From contig URCD01000021.1 of the NCBI GenBank assembly GCA_900546215.1, forward strand, positions 1 to 26,710: 26,710 nucleotides of DNA. The letters are read 5' to 3'. The notes beneath the pieces are model-generated. The model searched no databases, was not told where the DNA came from, and saw nothing but the letters and a program-made list of their open reading frames with translations. A program made the translations under genes and the position numbers. Shown here piece by piece: positions 16,400-23,395 of this stretch. The stretch is from an uncultured Eubacteriales bacterium. GTDB lineage: Bacteria; Bacillota; Clostridia; Lachnospirales; Anaerotignaceae. Numbering within the stretch: the first letter of the stretch is position 1; each line of letters starts with the position of its first letter.

Positions 16400-17658
16400 T
16401 GCTGGAAAGAACTTTAGAATATATTGCTGCATTTCTTAGGTATCCGTTTTTCTTTTTAATGCCGATTTTTATTATGAAAACCATATCTAAATTTTTGCAG
16501 CCGAAACAGGGAAAAATATTTACGTTTCTTCGATATGTAATATGCTGGACAGCAGGCTCTATGATTATATTTATAGGCGATATGATAAACATACTGTATA
16601 CCCTTCCATGCTTTTTTATAATAATTTGGATATCACATACATCGCCCGCGGCGGCAAAGCTGTCCATGTCACTGGTATTTTTCTCACTGACAATGTCTAT
16701 GAACGCGCTTATAGATTCCACGTATATAACCGGAAACTATTCTAATTTATTTAAATTTGTAATATGGTGGTCAATATGGCTGATTTGCAGAAAATTTATG
16801 AAGTCAAACAGATATGAGCTGTCAGTAAAAATGTGGACGCTAATAGGGATTCTGGCATTGCTTCCATTTGCGGCTACTGTGGCCGCTGTAACCCTTACCA
16901 ATGAAAACTGGCGGATTGCAAGGGAGGCTATGCTGTCAGTAACAGTCCTTCCATTTGCGTTTATAAGCTCTCTGTCTCTTCTCTTTACAGTAACGGTACT
17001 CGCTAAAAACGAGAAGGCTCTTAAGGAAAACAAGCTATATGAAATGAGAAATATATATTATAAAAATCTTGAACAGGAACAGCTTCAAGTGCGCCGTCTG
17101 CGACACGATATGGCAAATCATATGATGGCCATAGACGGGTTATTAAAAGAGGGAAAGTTTGGAAGAGCTGAGGAATACATTAATTCTTTAAAAAGCTCTC
17201 CCGGAATGCTTTCAATGAAACGCTGGTGCTCCAATGATATCATAAATTCCCTGCTGGCAGGAAAAAGCGCTGTTATGGAAAGCAGCAATATTTCCTACAA
17301 TTTTAAGGTATCACTTCCTGACAATCTGCCTATAGAAGGCCTGGATATATGCTCTCTTATAGGTAACGCTCTTGACAATGCCATCGAGGCTAGCCTAAAG
17401 CTTAATCCTGAGGACAGGCATATTTCTCTTAATCTTATTGTTCAAAGAGGAATGTTTATACTAAATTCAGTAAACAGTACACCTCCAGTACAAGGGACCA
17501 AAAACGGCCGCTTTCTAACCTCAAAGTCCGATAAATCAATGCACGGCTTTGGACTTGAAAATATGCGTTTTATTGCTGATAAATACTGCGGAACAATGGA
17601 AATACAAACGGAAAACAATAAATTTGACCTGCTTGTAACTCTTCCTGTAGATGATTAA
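16399..17658 (+). CDS. AgrC-like GHKL sensor histidine kinase
   Basis: Membrane sensor kinase, 419 residues. Six or seven hydrophobic segments occupy about 8-202, with no large extracellular domain, as in AgrC-type peptide sensors. A coiled-coil-like linker (203-232) leads to the phosphoacceptor box LRHDMANH (His236). The ATPase domain of GHKL type shows NALDNAIEA (323-331, N-box) and HGFGLEN (382-388, G-box). It should phosphorylate the LytTR regulator encoded directly upstream. No AgrB/AgrD-type peptide gene is near, so the signal could be an external antimicrobial peptide or the neighbouring BceB-like permease itself; this is inference. Confidence 0.93.
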   Translation: MLERTLEYIAAFLRYPFFFLMPIFIMKTISKFLQPKQGKIFTFLRYVICWTAGSMIIFIGDMINILYTLPCFFIIIWISHTSPAAAKLSMSLVFFSLTMSMNALIDSTYITGNYSNLFKFVIWWSIWLICRKFMKSNRYELSVKMWTLIGILALLPFAATVAAVTLTNENWRIAREAMLSVTVLPFAFISSLSLLFTVTVLAKNEKALKENKLYEMRNIYYKNLEQEQLQVRRLRHDMANHMMAIDGLLKEGKFGRAEEYINSLKSSPGMLSMKRWCSNDIINSLLAGKSAVMESSNISYNFKVSLPDNLPIEGLDICSLIGNALDNAIEASLKLNPEDRHISLNLIVQRGMFILNSVNSTPPVQGTKNGRFLTSKSDKSMHGFGLENMRFIADKYCGTMEIQTENNKFDLLVTLPVDD

Positions 17659-17688
17659 AAAGGATACCCTTTGCAGGGTATCCTTTAA
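17659..17688. terminator. Terminator-like hairpin between convergent genes, touching a stop codon
   Basis: A 12-bp perfect stem (17659-17670 with 17675-17686), loop TTGC. It starts right after the kinase stop codon (17656-17658), and its right arm includes the first bases of the minus-strand stop codon (17685-17687). T-rich sequence follows on both strands, but short. Confidence 0.7.
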
Positions 17689-18362
17689 AATTCTCTTGAA
17701 GGTTTATACAGAAGTTTTCTTATATATTTTAAATCCTCTTCAAGCTCTCCGCCGCTCCATCTTTCTTCAGCTACGAAGAGCAGCTCATTGGCTTTCTCAT
17801 AGTTTCTGCGCGCTATTTGCTCGAATATATTAAGCACTGCTACAAATGGTTCTATACGTTCATTTACCTTAAGCTGGTTAAACCTGCGTCTGTAATTTTC
17901 CATTATAAACAATGCCTGTTTATAGTCCTCAAGATAAAAGAAAACATATGCACGGTACATATAACACATAATCTCGCAATTGCCTGAAAGCCTCTCGCTG
18001 CGTATTTGCATCAGCTTATCTTTAGCAAGTCCGAATTCCCTTTTCTCACAGTAGCCCGCGGCTATATTGCAAAGCAGCAGCGCCCGCAGCGGCTCTGACT
18101 TTTTTCCCTTAAGCCGTTTCTCATTTTCCGCAATGTATTTGTCAGGATTTTTTTCTTCTGTCAAAATAACGGCAAGCCTTTCTATCTCTTTCAGATACTT
18201 TCTCATCCATCTGACGTTTATAATCATAGCTGCCAAGAAGAAACCGCATCCTGTAGATGCAAGCAATATCCAAAAAGCTGCTGGCGTCAGAGCTGGCTTA
18301 AAAGCCAGTTCTGCAAGAAAAGTCAGTATCATGGCGCCGTAGAATAAAATTTTTAGTTTCAT
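17685..18362 (-). CDS. Membrane-anchored TPR-like protein
   Basis: 225 residues, no named family recognised. Two hydrophobic segments at about 5-20 and 27-48 anchor the N-terminus. The rest is helical and reads as degenerate tetratricopeptide repeats: alternating small and aromatic residues with about 34-residue period (LLLCNIAAGYCEKREFGLAKDKL; YMYRAYVFFYLEDYKQALFI; LNIFEQIARRNYEKANELLF). Such proteins usually scaffold complexes at the membrane. It lies 43 bases after the TlpA-like gene on the same strand and may share its transcript. AAGGATGTGAG precedes the ATG at a rather long distance. Confidence 0.72.
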   Translation of the reverse strand: MKLKILFYGAMILTFLAELAFKPALTPAAFWILLASTGCGFFLAAMIINVRWMRKYLKEIERLAVILTEEKNPDKYIAENEKRLKGKKSEPLRALLLCNIAAGYCEKREFGLAKDKLMQIRSERLSGNCEIMCYMYRAYVFFYLEDYKQALFIMENYRRRFNQLKVNERIEPFVAVLNIFEQIARRNYEKANELLFVAEERWSGGELEEDLKYIRKLLYKPSREF

Positions 18363-18405
18363 AGGCTCTCACATCCTTATATATGATGCCCTTTATAAAA
18401 CTGTT

Positions 18406-18966
18406 TTACTGCAAAAGCTCGTCAATAAGAGGTACAAATTCATCATTGAACAAAGCTTCAGCTTCGGCCCCGCCCTTTTTATAATACTGAACAACTCCGT
18501 CTTTATCCAGTATTGCGATTACAGGTATGCTCTGCGCATTGAATTTAAGAGTATCGCCATATGTGGTCACCGCAATATCAAAGGTGTATCCCGTTTCGTC
18601 AATAAAGTCCTCTATATCTTCTGTAACATCTCCGCTGTTCATAGCAAGTATGTTTATATCTTCGCCGTATTTATCCTTAAGCATCTGCAACGCCGGTATT
18701 TCGTCCATGCAGTATCCGCACCATGTTGCCCAAAACATGATTACCGTTGGCTTTCCGTAATAGTCAGATAAGGTCCCTTCCGTCTCGTCCAGCCTCATTA
18801 TCTTTATATCCGGGGCAGTCTCGCCAACCTCTGCGATTTCCATCTTGTCGTCTTCAGGATTATACTCGCTTATGTCCTTTACTTCAATTTTTTCACCGCT
18901 CATTTTTGAACTGCATGCCGTCAGCGCAAAACAAAGCGCGAGCAGCAGCAAAAGTTTCTTTTTCAT
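18406..18966 (-). CDS. TlpA/ResA-like thioredoxin-fold lipoprotein
   Basis: Extracytoplasmic thiol-disulfide oxidoreductase, 186 residues. Lipoprotein signal peptide with lipobox LTAC (Cys18), charged linker, then a thioredoxin fold: FWATWCGYCMDE with the active pair Cys83/Cys86, the cis-proline loop QSIPV (Pro148), and an insertion typical of the TlpA/AhpC-TSA group. Its ATG overlaps the stop of the 4Fe-4S membrane protein by four bases (ATGA), so the two are cotranslated. The membrane partner probably passes electrons from the cytoplasm or quinone pool to this external thiol protein, a role played by CcdA in other systems; that is inference from the context. Confidence 0.93.
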   Translation of the reverse strand: MKKKLLLLLALCFALTACSSKMSGEKIEVKDISEYNPEDDKMEIAEVGETAPDIKIMRLDETEGTLSDYYGKPTVIMFWATWCGYCMDEIPALQMLKDKYGEDINILAMNSGDVTEDIEDFIDETGYTFDIAVTTYGDTLKFNAQSIPVIAILDKDGVVQYYKKGGAEAEALFNDEFVPLIDELLQ

Positions 18967-19787
18967 TTACGTCTCTCCTTTTTATGCTTCCAGCAGATTG
19001 CATCCTCTTTGCAGACTTTCATGCATTCGCCGCAGGATATACATTCCATATCTCCGACCTTTTTAATGTCCATCTTACATTCTCTGACGCATCTTCCGCA
19101 TTCAGTGCATTTATGCTCATCCACACACACGCCTATAATCGAAACCTTGTTGAAAAACGAATATATTGCTCCCAGCGGGCAAATAAACCGGCAGAAACCT
19201 CTATAGACGAATACAACTCCAATTAAAATTGCCGCCATAAGCCCAACCTTCCAGCTAAACAGCGCTCCCACCATTGCAGCAATCTGCTCATTAGCGAAAT
19301 ACATAGGTATACCGGCCTCAAATGTTCCTGCCGGGCATATAAATTTGCAGAAGCCGGGATATTTAAATGTCAGCGGCAAAATTATTACGAACACAGCAAG
19401 TATAATATATTTCATCTTAGACAGTGCGGCTGTATATCTGCTTTTTTTAAGCTTTGGTGTTGGAATTTTATGAAGCAGCTCCTGTATCAAACCAAAGGGG
19501 CACAAAAATCCGCATATCGTTCTTCCAAGTATAACACCAAACAGCAAAAGCGTTCCAATTATATAAAACGGAAGTCTTTTTCCCGATACCGCCACTGCAT
19601 TTTGCAGACTTCCCAGCGGGCATGAACCAATTGCGCCCGGGCAGGAATAACAATTAAGCCCCGGAACGCAGAGGCCCTTAAGATTTCCATAGTACAGAAC
19701 CCCATCTGAAAAGCCTTTGATGTTTGCGTTATATACGAGCGCGCTTATAAGCTGTATGTATTTTCTTTTAAATCCGACCTTAGCCAA
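18963..19787 (-). CDS. NapH/YccM-like 4Fe-4S membrane protein
   Basis: Polytopic iron-sulfur membrane protein, 274 residues. After an N-terminal CYSCPGAIGSCPLGS motif (46-60), membrane segments at about 73-90, 126-141 and 178-197 are separated by three cysteine pairs of the Fer4_5 type (Cys92/Cys96, Cys147/Cys151, Cys199/Cys203, each followed by proline). The C-terminus is a two-cluster ferredoxin: Cys227/230/233/237 and Cys249/252/255/259. The start is a TTG at 19787 overlapping the end of the micropeptide gene by eight bases; no ATG lies nearby in frame and GGAG is placed ten bases before it. It probably moves electrons through the membrane to the TlpA-like lipoprotein. Confidence 0.9.
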   Translation of the reverse strand: MAKVGFKRKYIQLISALVYNANIKGFSDGVLYYGNLKGLCVPGLNCYSCPGAIGSCPLGSLQNAVAVSGKRLPFYIIGTLLLFGVILGRTICGFLCPFGLIQELLHKIPTPKLKKSRYTAALSKMKYIILAVFVIILPLTFKYPGFCKFICPAGTFEAGIPMYFANEQIAAMVGALFSWKVGLMAAILIGVVFVYRGFCRFICPLGAIYSFFNKVSIIGVCVDEHKCTECGRCVRECKMDIKKVGDMECISCGECMKVCKEDAICWKHKKERRK

Positions 19788-19911
19788 TTCCTATACACTC
19801 CAGACATACACGTATACCCTTATTTAATGTGTCGGTAAAGCCTCCGTTCATTGTTCCGGCTGTAATCATAACTACAGCGGCAGCAATCAGTACCGTTCTA
19901 ATACGCCTCAT
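19780..19911 (-). CDS. CxxC micropeptide (CD1871A-like), 43 residues
   Basis: Very short gene. The product begins MRRIRTVLIAAAVVMITAG, one transmembrane helix at about 5-20, and ends NKGIRVCLECIGIG with a Cys36-x-x-Cys39 pair. By recall this matches the small CD1871A family CXXC proteins of Clostridia, which end in CLECIGIG and are encoded next to 4Fe-4S membrane proteins. AAAGGGTG stands seven bases before ATG. The last eight bases overlap the TTG start of the 4Fe-4S gene. A role as a small redox or assembly subunit of that membrane complex is inferred from the position and the dithiol. Confidence 0.85.
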   Translation of the reverse strand: MRRIRTVLIAAAVVMITAGTMNGGFTDTLNKGIRVCLECIGIG

Positions 19912-19924
19912 AATTTATCACCCT

Positions 19925-20233
19925 TTAGTTAAACTTAACTGCAGTTCCATATGCTGTTATCTCAGAAGCTGACTGCATTACCGAGCTTGTTGCAAATCTA
20001 ACGCCTACAATAGCATTTGCTCCAAGCCTTTCAGCATCGGCAATCATTCTCTCGGTAGCTATTCTGTGTGCTTCCTCAATCATTTCGGTATAACCCTTTA
20101 TTTCGCCTCCGACAATTGTTTTGAAGCTGGCTCCTATATCCTTTCCTATATGCCTTGAATTAACTGTAGTACCCTTTACAATACCAATTATATCATAGCT
20201 TCGACCGATATTTTCAGTAGTAGATACAAGCAT
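19925..20233 (-). CDS. YbjQ/UPF0145 family protein
   Basis: 102-residue protein of the YbjQ (UPF0145) family, small pentameric proteins sometimes called heavy-metal-binding; no firm function is known. Family marks: IIGIVKGTTVNSRHIGKDIGASFKTIVGGEIKGYT (about 15-49), the helix ATERMIADAERLGANAIVGVRF and the C-terminal AYGTAVKF. A very strong Shine-Dalgarno, AAGGAGG, stands seven bases before ATG and lies in one arm of a 12-bp inverted repeat. The downstream micropeptide gene starts 14 bases after the stop, so it may belong to the same transcript as the redox genes. Confidence 0.92.
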   Translation of the reverse strand: MLVSTTENIGRSYDIIGIVKGTTVNSRHIGKDIGASFKTIVGGEIKGYTEMIEEAHRIATERMIADAERLGANAIVGVRFATSSVMQSASEITAYGTAVKFN

Positions 20234-20238
20234 AAAAT

Positions 20239-20297
20239 TACCTCCTTTTATATAATAGCTATTTTCCTATAAGCGCATTATAACCTAAAAGGAGGTA
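20239..20297 (-). promoter_or_regulatory. Inverted repeat that could mask the ybjQ-type Shine-Dalgarno
   Basis: TACCTCCTTTTA (20239-20250) and TAAAAGGAGGTA (20286-20297) are perfect 12-bp reverse complements with a 35-base loop. In the minus-strand transcript the upstream arm is anti-Shine-Dalgarno to the downstream arm. Possible -10 boxes are TATAAT (20282-20277) and TATGAT (20302-20297), both with weak -35 boxes; only starts upstream of the arm would include both arms. Confidence 0.45.
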
Positions 20298-20349
20298 TCA
20301 TACCATATACTTAATTTTATTGTAAGAAAGATAATCAATTTATGCCAAT

Positions 20350-20376
20350 AAAAAAAGCGGCCTAATGGCCGCCTTC
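20350..20376 (-). terminator. Terminator of the ispH-S1 operon
   Basis: On the minus strand GCGGCC (20372-20367), loop ATTA, GGCCGC (20362-20357), then a run of six or seven T residues. Starts a few bases after the stop codon at 20383. Confidence 0.88.
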
Positions 20377-20382
20377 TCAATT

Positions 20383-22344
20383 TTATTCTTCAGTTGTTTC
20401 AGCTTCTGAAGCAGCCTCATCTGCTGCGGGAGCATCGGCTTCCTTCTTGGAAAGACTGATTTTCTTTGACTCAGCATTAACGTCAATAACCTTAACCTTA
20501 ATGATTTCGCCGATTTTAAGTTCATCCTCAGGCTTCTCAACACGCTTGTTGGCAATCTGAGAAATATGAACAAGGCCGTCAACGCCGGGCTCAAGTTCGA
20601 TAAACGCACCAAAAGGTACCATACGAACAACTTTACCTTCAACAATTGAGCCAACAGCATATTTGTCAACTGCAAGTGTCCAAGGGTTAGGTGTTACATC
20701 CTTAAGTGAAAGTGAAATTTTGCTCTTTTCTTTATCTACATCAAGAACAACAACCTCTACAGTATCTCCTTCAGAAAGGACTTCCTTAGGGTTTGAAATT
20801 CTTCCCCAGCTCATTTCAGAGATATGGATAAGTCCATCAACGCCGCCAAGGTCAACAAATGCACCAAAGTCAGTGATTCTTGATACTGTACCAGTTATTT
20901 TCTTGCCTACTTCAAGAGTTGCAAATACTGCAGCTTTCTTTGCTTCCGCCTCTTTAGCAAGAAGAGCTTTTCTACCGCCTATATAACGGCGTTTTGATTT
21001 GTCAAGCTCAATAATGTTAAATGTAAGCTCAGTTCCCTTATAAACGCTGAGGTCTTCTACAAATCTTCCCGAAACCTGTGAAGAAGGGATAAATACTCGG
21101 ATTCCGTTTACAACGGCAATAAGTCCGCCTTTAACAACATCTGTTACCTTACCTGTTACGGGTACCTTTTCTTCAAATGCCTTTTCAATTTCTTCAAGGC
21201 CCTTCTGTGACTCAACCTTTCTCTTTGAAAGAAGAACGTTTCCGTCGCCGTCATTTACACGTACAACAAAAACCTCGATTTCATCGCCTGGCTGAACAGT
21301 TTTGCTGGGAACGACATTGCTGTCGCTGCTGAATTCTCCTCTGGGGATAATTCCGTCGGATTTATAACCCAAATTCACAGAAACCTCTTCACCAGCTGTT
21401 GAAATTACTGTACCCTTAACAACATCGCCTGTATGTAAAGTTACAAATGATTCGTTAAGCATCTGCTCAAATGTAAGCTCTTCACCCTCCATAGTATTTT
21501 TGACTTCGTCCATTTCGCTCATAGTAGTAATAACCTCCTTTATTAATGCAGGAGGAGTAGACGCTCCTGCAGTTATACCAATTCTATCATTAAATTTATA
21601 ATTATTCAACACCAAATCTTTAATTGTTTCAATATAATATGTGTTTTGGCAATTTTTTTTACAAATCTCGTACAGCTTCTGTGTATTAGAACTTCCTTTA
21701 TCACCAATAACAAGCATTTTATCCACCATTTTGGATAACTCCACAGCTTCCTTTTGCCTTTCTTCCGTTGCGGAGCATATAGTGTTATTGGCTGAAATTT
21801 TATTCGTTTTCCCACTCAGCACAGCCAGTATATCGTTATACTTACTTTCCCTGAATGTTGTCTGTACAACCACAGCGTACTCCGCTTCAGGGTCAAGCTC
21901 TATTTTTTCAGCGTCATCCACGCTGTCCACAATAACAGCCGAGTTTTCACACCAGCCGTTAATGCCAATAACCTCCGGGTGGCTTGAGTCGCCAATGATA
22001 ATCACGCCAATACCGTTTTTGTGCTTTTGATATACAATATTGTGGATTTTCTTTACAAACGGGCATGTACCGTCAACATATTCAATTCCGTTGCTCTCCA
22101 GCTCGTCATACACCTTTTTCCCGACTCCGTGGGAACGGATTATAACTGTTGCGCCTGCACAGTTTTCAAGGCTGTCCACTGCAAGCACACCTTTTTTTGC
22201 CAAATCCCCGTTCACATTTTTATTATGGATAAGCGGTCCGTATGTATATATTTTTCCGCCCTTTTCTATTTCTTTATAGCAGGCCTCAATCGCCCTGTTT
22301 ACGCCAAAACAGAAGCCTGCTGATTTTGCCGTTATTATTTGCAC
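20383..22344 (-). CDS. ispH: IspH (LytB) fused to four S1 RNA-binding domains
   Basis: Fusion protein of 653 residues, typical for Clostridia. Residues 1-280 are 4-hydroxy-3-methylbut-2-enyl diphosphate reductase, the last enzyme of the MEP isoprenoid pathway; the 4Fe-4S ligands are Cys12 (FCFGV), Cys94 (GTCPFV) and Cys190 (TICSAT), with SHPEV and SSNT substrate motifs. From about 302 come four S1 domains (302-375, 393-457, 477-547, 563-633), the last two most canonical (TDFGAFVDLGGVDGLIHISE; VPFGAFIELEPGVDGLVHIS), then an acidic Ala-rich tail. The S1 half acts like ribosomal protein S1/RpsA. The GTG start overlaps the cmk end by ten bases and has GGGTGA upstream. An internal start at 21522 may also release a free S1 protein. 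Confidence 0.95.
   Translation of the reverse strand: MQIITAKSAGFCFGVNRAIEACYKEIEKGGKIYTYGPLIHNKNVNGDLAKKGVLAVDSLENCAGATVIIRSHGVGKKVYDELESNGIEYVDGTCPFVKKIHNIVYQKHKNGIGVIIIGDSSHPEVIGINGWCENSAVIVDSVDDAEKIELDPEAEYAVVVQTTFRESKYNDILAVLSGKTNKISANNTICSATEERQKEAVELSKMVDKMLVIGDKGSSNTQKLYEICKKNCQNTYYIETIKDLVLNNYKFNDRIGITAGASTPPALIKEVITTMSEMDEVKNTMEGEELTFEQMLNESFVTLHTGDVVKGTVISTAGEEVSVNLGYKSDGIIPRGEFSSDSNVVPSKTVQPGDEIEVFVVRVNDGDGNVLLSKRKVESQKGLEEIEKAFEEKVPVTGKVTDVVKGGLIAVVNGIRVFIPSSQVSGRFVEDLSVYKGTELTFNIIELDKSKRRYIGGRKALLAKEAEAKKAAVFATLEVGKKITGTVSRITDFGAFVDLGGVDGLIHISEMSWGRISNPKEVLSEGDTVEVVVLDVDKEKSKISLSLKDVTPNPWTLAVDKYAVGSIVEGKVVRMVPFGAFIELEPGVDGLVHISQIANKRVEKPEDELKIGEIIKVKVIDVNAESKKISLSKKEADAPAADEAASEAETTEE
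21520..21541 (-). promoter_or_regulatory. Possible internal translation start for a free S1 protein
   Basis: Inside the fusion gene AAAGGAGG (21541-21534) stands 11 bases before an in-frame ATG (21522, Met275), exactly at the junction of the IspH and S1 parts. Initiation here would give a 379-residue four-domain S1 protein. The codons for Lys-Glu-Val create the site, and that stretch is common at the end of IspH, so it may be coincidental. Confidence 0.4.
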
Positions 22345-23021
22345 TGATTTTCACCCGTTTTTTCATTTACTATTTTTAAGACAGCGTCTGCGACATCTTC
22401 AACAGACATGCCCGTAGTGTCTATCTCAACTGCATTTTCAGCTTTTCTGAGTGGATTATACTCTCTTGTCATATCGTTATGGTCACGCTGCTTAATCTTC
22501 TCAATAACGTCACAAAGTGTATCATTTCTGCCCTGAGCCTGAAATTCCTTAAGCCTGCGCCTTGCCCTTTCCTCAACATCGGCATTGAGATAAATTTTAA
22601 CCTCCGCATTTGGAAGTACAACAGTACCAATATCCCTTCCGTCCATTACAACTGAGATTTTTTTTGCCATATCCTGCTGCATTTCAACCAGCCTGTCCCT
22701 TACCGGTATGAAGGTTCCAACGTCTGAAGCTCCCTGCCCGACCTCAGCCGTCCTAATAAGACCGGTAACGTCACTGCCGTTAAGTATCATGTGCTGTACG
22801 CCGTCATTCATCTTTATTTCCATCTTTATGCTGTCCAGCGCCTTTTCAACCGCCTCGCCGTTGGTTGTTCTTATTCCATTTGACATACAGTAATAGGCCA
22901 CTGTTCTGTACATGGCTCCCGTATCTATATAAACAATACCAAGCTTTTCAGATAGTATTTTTGCGATTGTGCTTTTACCGCTTCCGGCAGGCCCGTCAAT
23001 CGCTATTGAATAAATTTTCAT
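22335..23021 (-). CDS. cmk: Cytidylate kinase
   Basis: Phosphorylates CMP and dCMP with ATP in pyrimidine nucleotide metabolism; cytoplasmic. 228 residues, normal for the family. P-loop GPAGSGKST (10-18), substrate-binding DTGAMYRTVAYY (33-44), VMDGRDIGTVVLPNA and the lid RRLKEFQAQG with REYNPLRKAENA. GGGGTG precedes ATG. It follows aroH by 14 bases and overlaps ispH-S1; the cmk-ispH/rpsA order is common in Firmicutes. Confidence 0.96.
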   Translation of the reverse strand: MKIYSIAIDGPAGSGKSTIAKILSEKLGIVYIDTGAMYRTVAYYCMSNGIRTTNGEAVEKALDSIKMEIKMNDGVQHMILNGSDVTGLIRTAEVGQGASDVGTFIPVRDRLVEMQQDMAKKISVVMDGRDIGTVVLPNAEVKIYLNADVEERARRRLKEFQAQGRNDTLCDVIEKIKQRDHNDMTREYNPLRKAENAVEIDTTGMSVEDVADAVLKIVNEKTGENQCK

Positions 23022-23035
23022 AGCTACACCCCGTA

Positions 23036-23395
23036 TTATCTTCTCAAGTCAGGTCTAAGGCCCACTGCGCCTCTTAAATAGGCGTGTCTGAGATTTTTTC
23101 TGTCATAATCGCCCTCAACGGTAACCATCACTCTAAGGCATTTTCTCAGGCTTCCATCCACATGCATTTCCTGTACACACATTAAGGCCGCCTCTGTAAT
23201 CCCCATATTTCTGACTGCAACCGCCGGATATGCTTTATCTATATCGCTAGTAGCCGTAAAAATTATGGATACTATATCGTTTTTATCTATATTATTCGCC
23301 TCAATAATTTCCTTCATCATTTCGGCAGCCGCTTCATATATTTGCTCTTTTTCGTTTGACTCTACCGTTGTTGCGCCTCTTATTGCCGCTGTCAT
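23036..23395 (-). CDS. aroH: Monofunctional chorismate mutase, AroH type
   Basis: Converts chorismate to prephenate on the way to phenylalanine and tyrosine. 119 residues, the usual size of the trimeric Bacillus-type AroH fold. Arg6 in IRGATTVE, the block FTATSDIDKAYPAVAVRNMG (47-66), ALMCVQEMHVDGSLRKCLRVMVTV (69-92) and the C-terminal HAYLRGAVGLRPDL are family marks; Arg6 and the arginine in SLRKCLRVMV would contact substrate. Its ATG overlaps the stop of the upstream flavoprotein gene by four bases (ATGA) and has GGAGG eight bases before it. Confidence 0.95.
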   Translation of the reverse strand: MTAAIRGATTVESNEKEQIYEAAAEMMKEIIEANNIDKNDIVSIIFTATSDIDKAYPAVAVRNMGITEAALMCVQEMHVDGSLRKCLRVMVTVEGDYDRKNLRHAYLRGAVGLRPDLRR

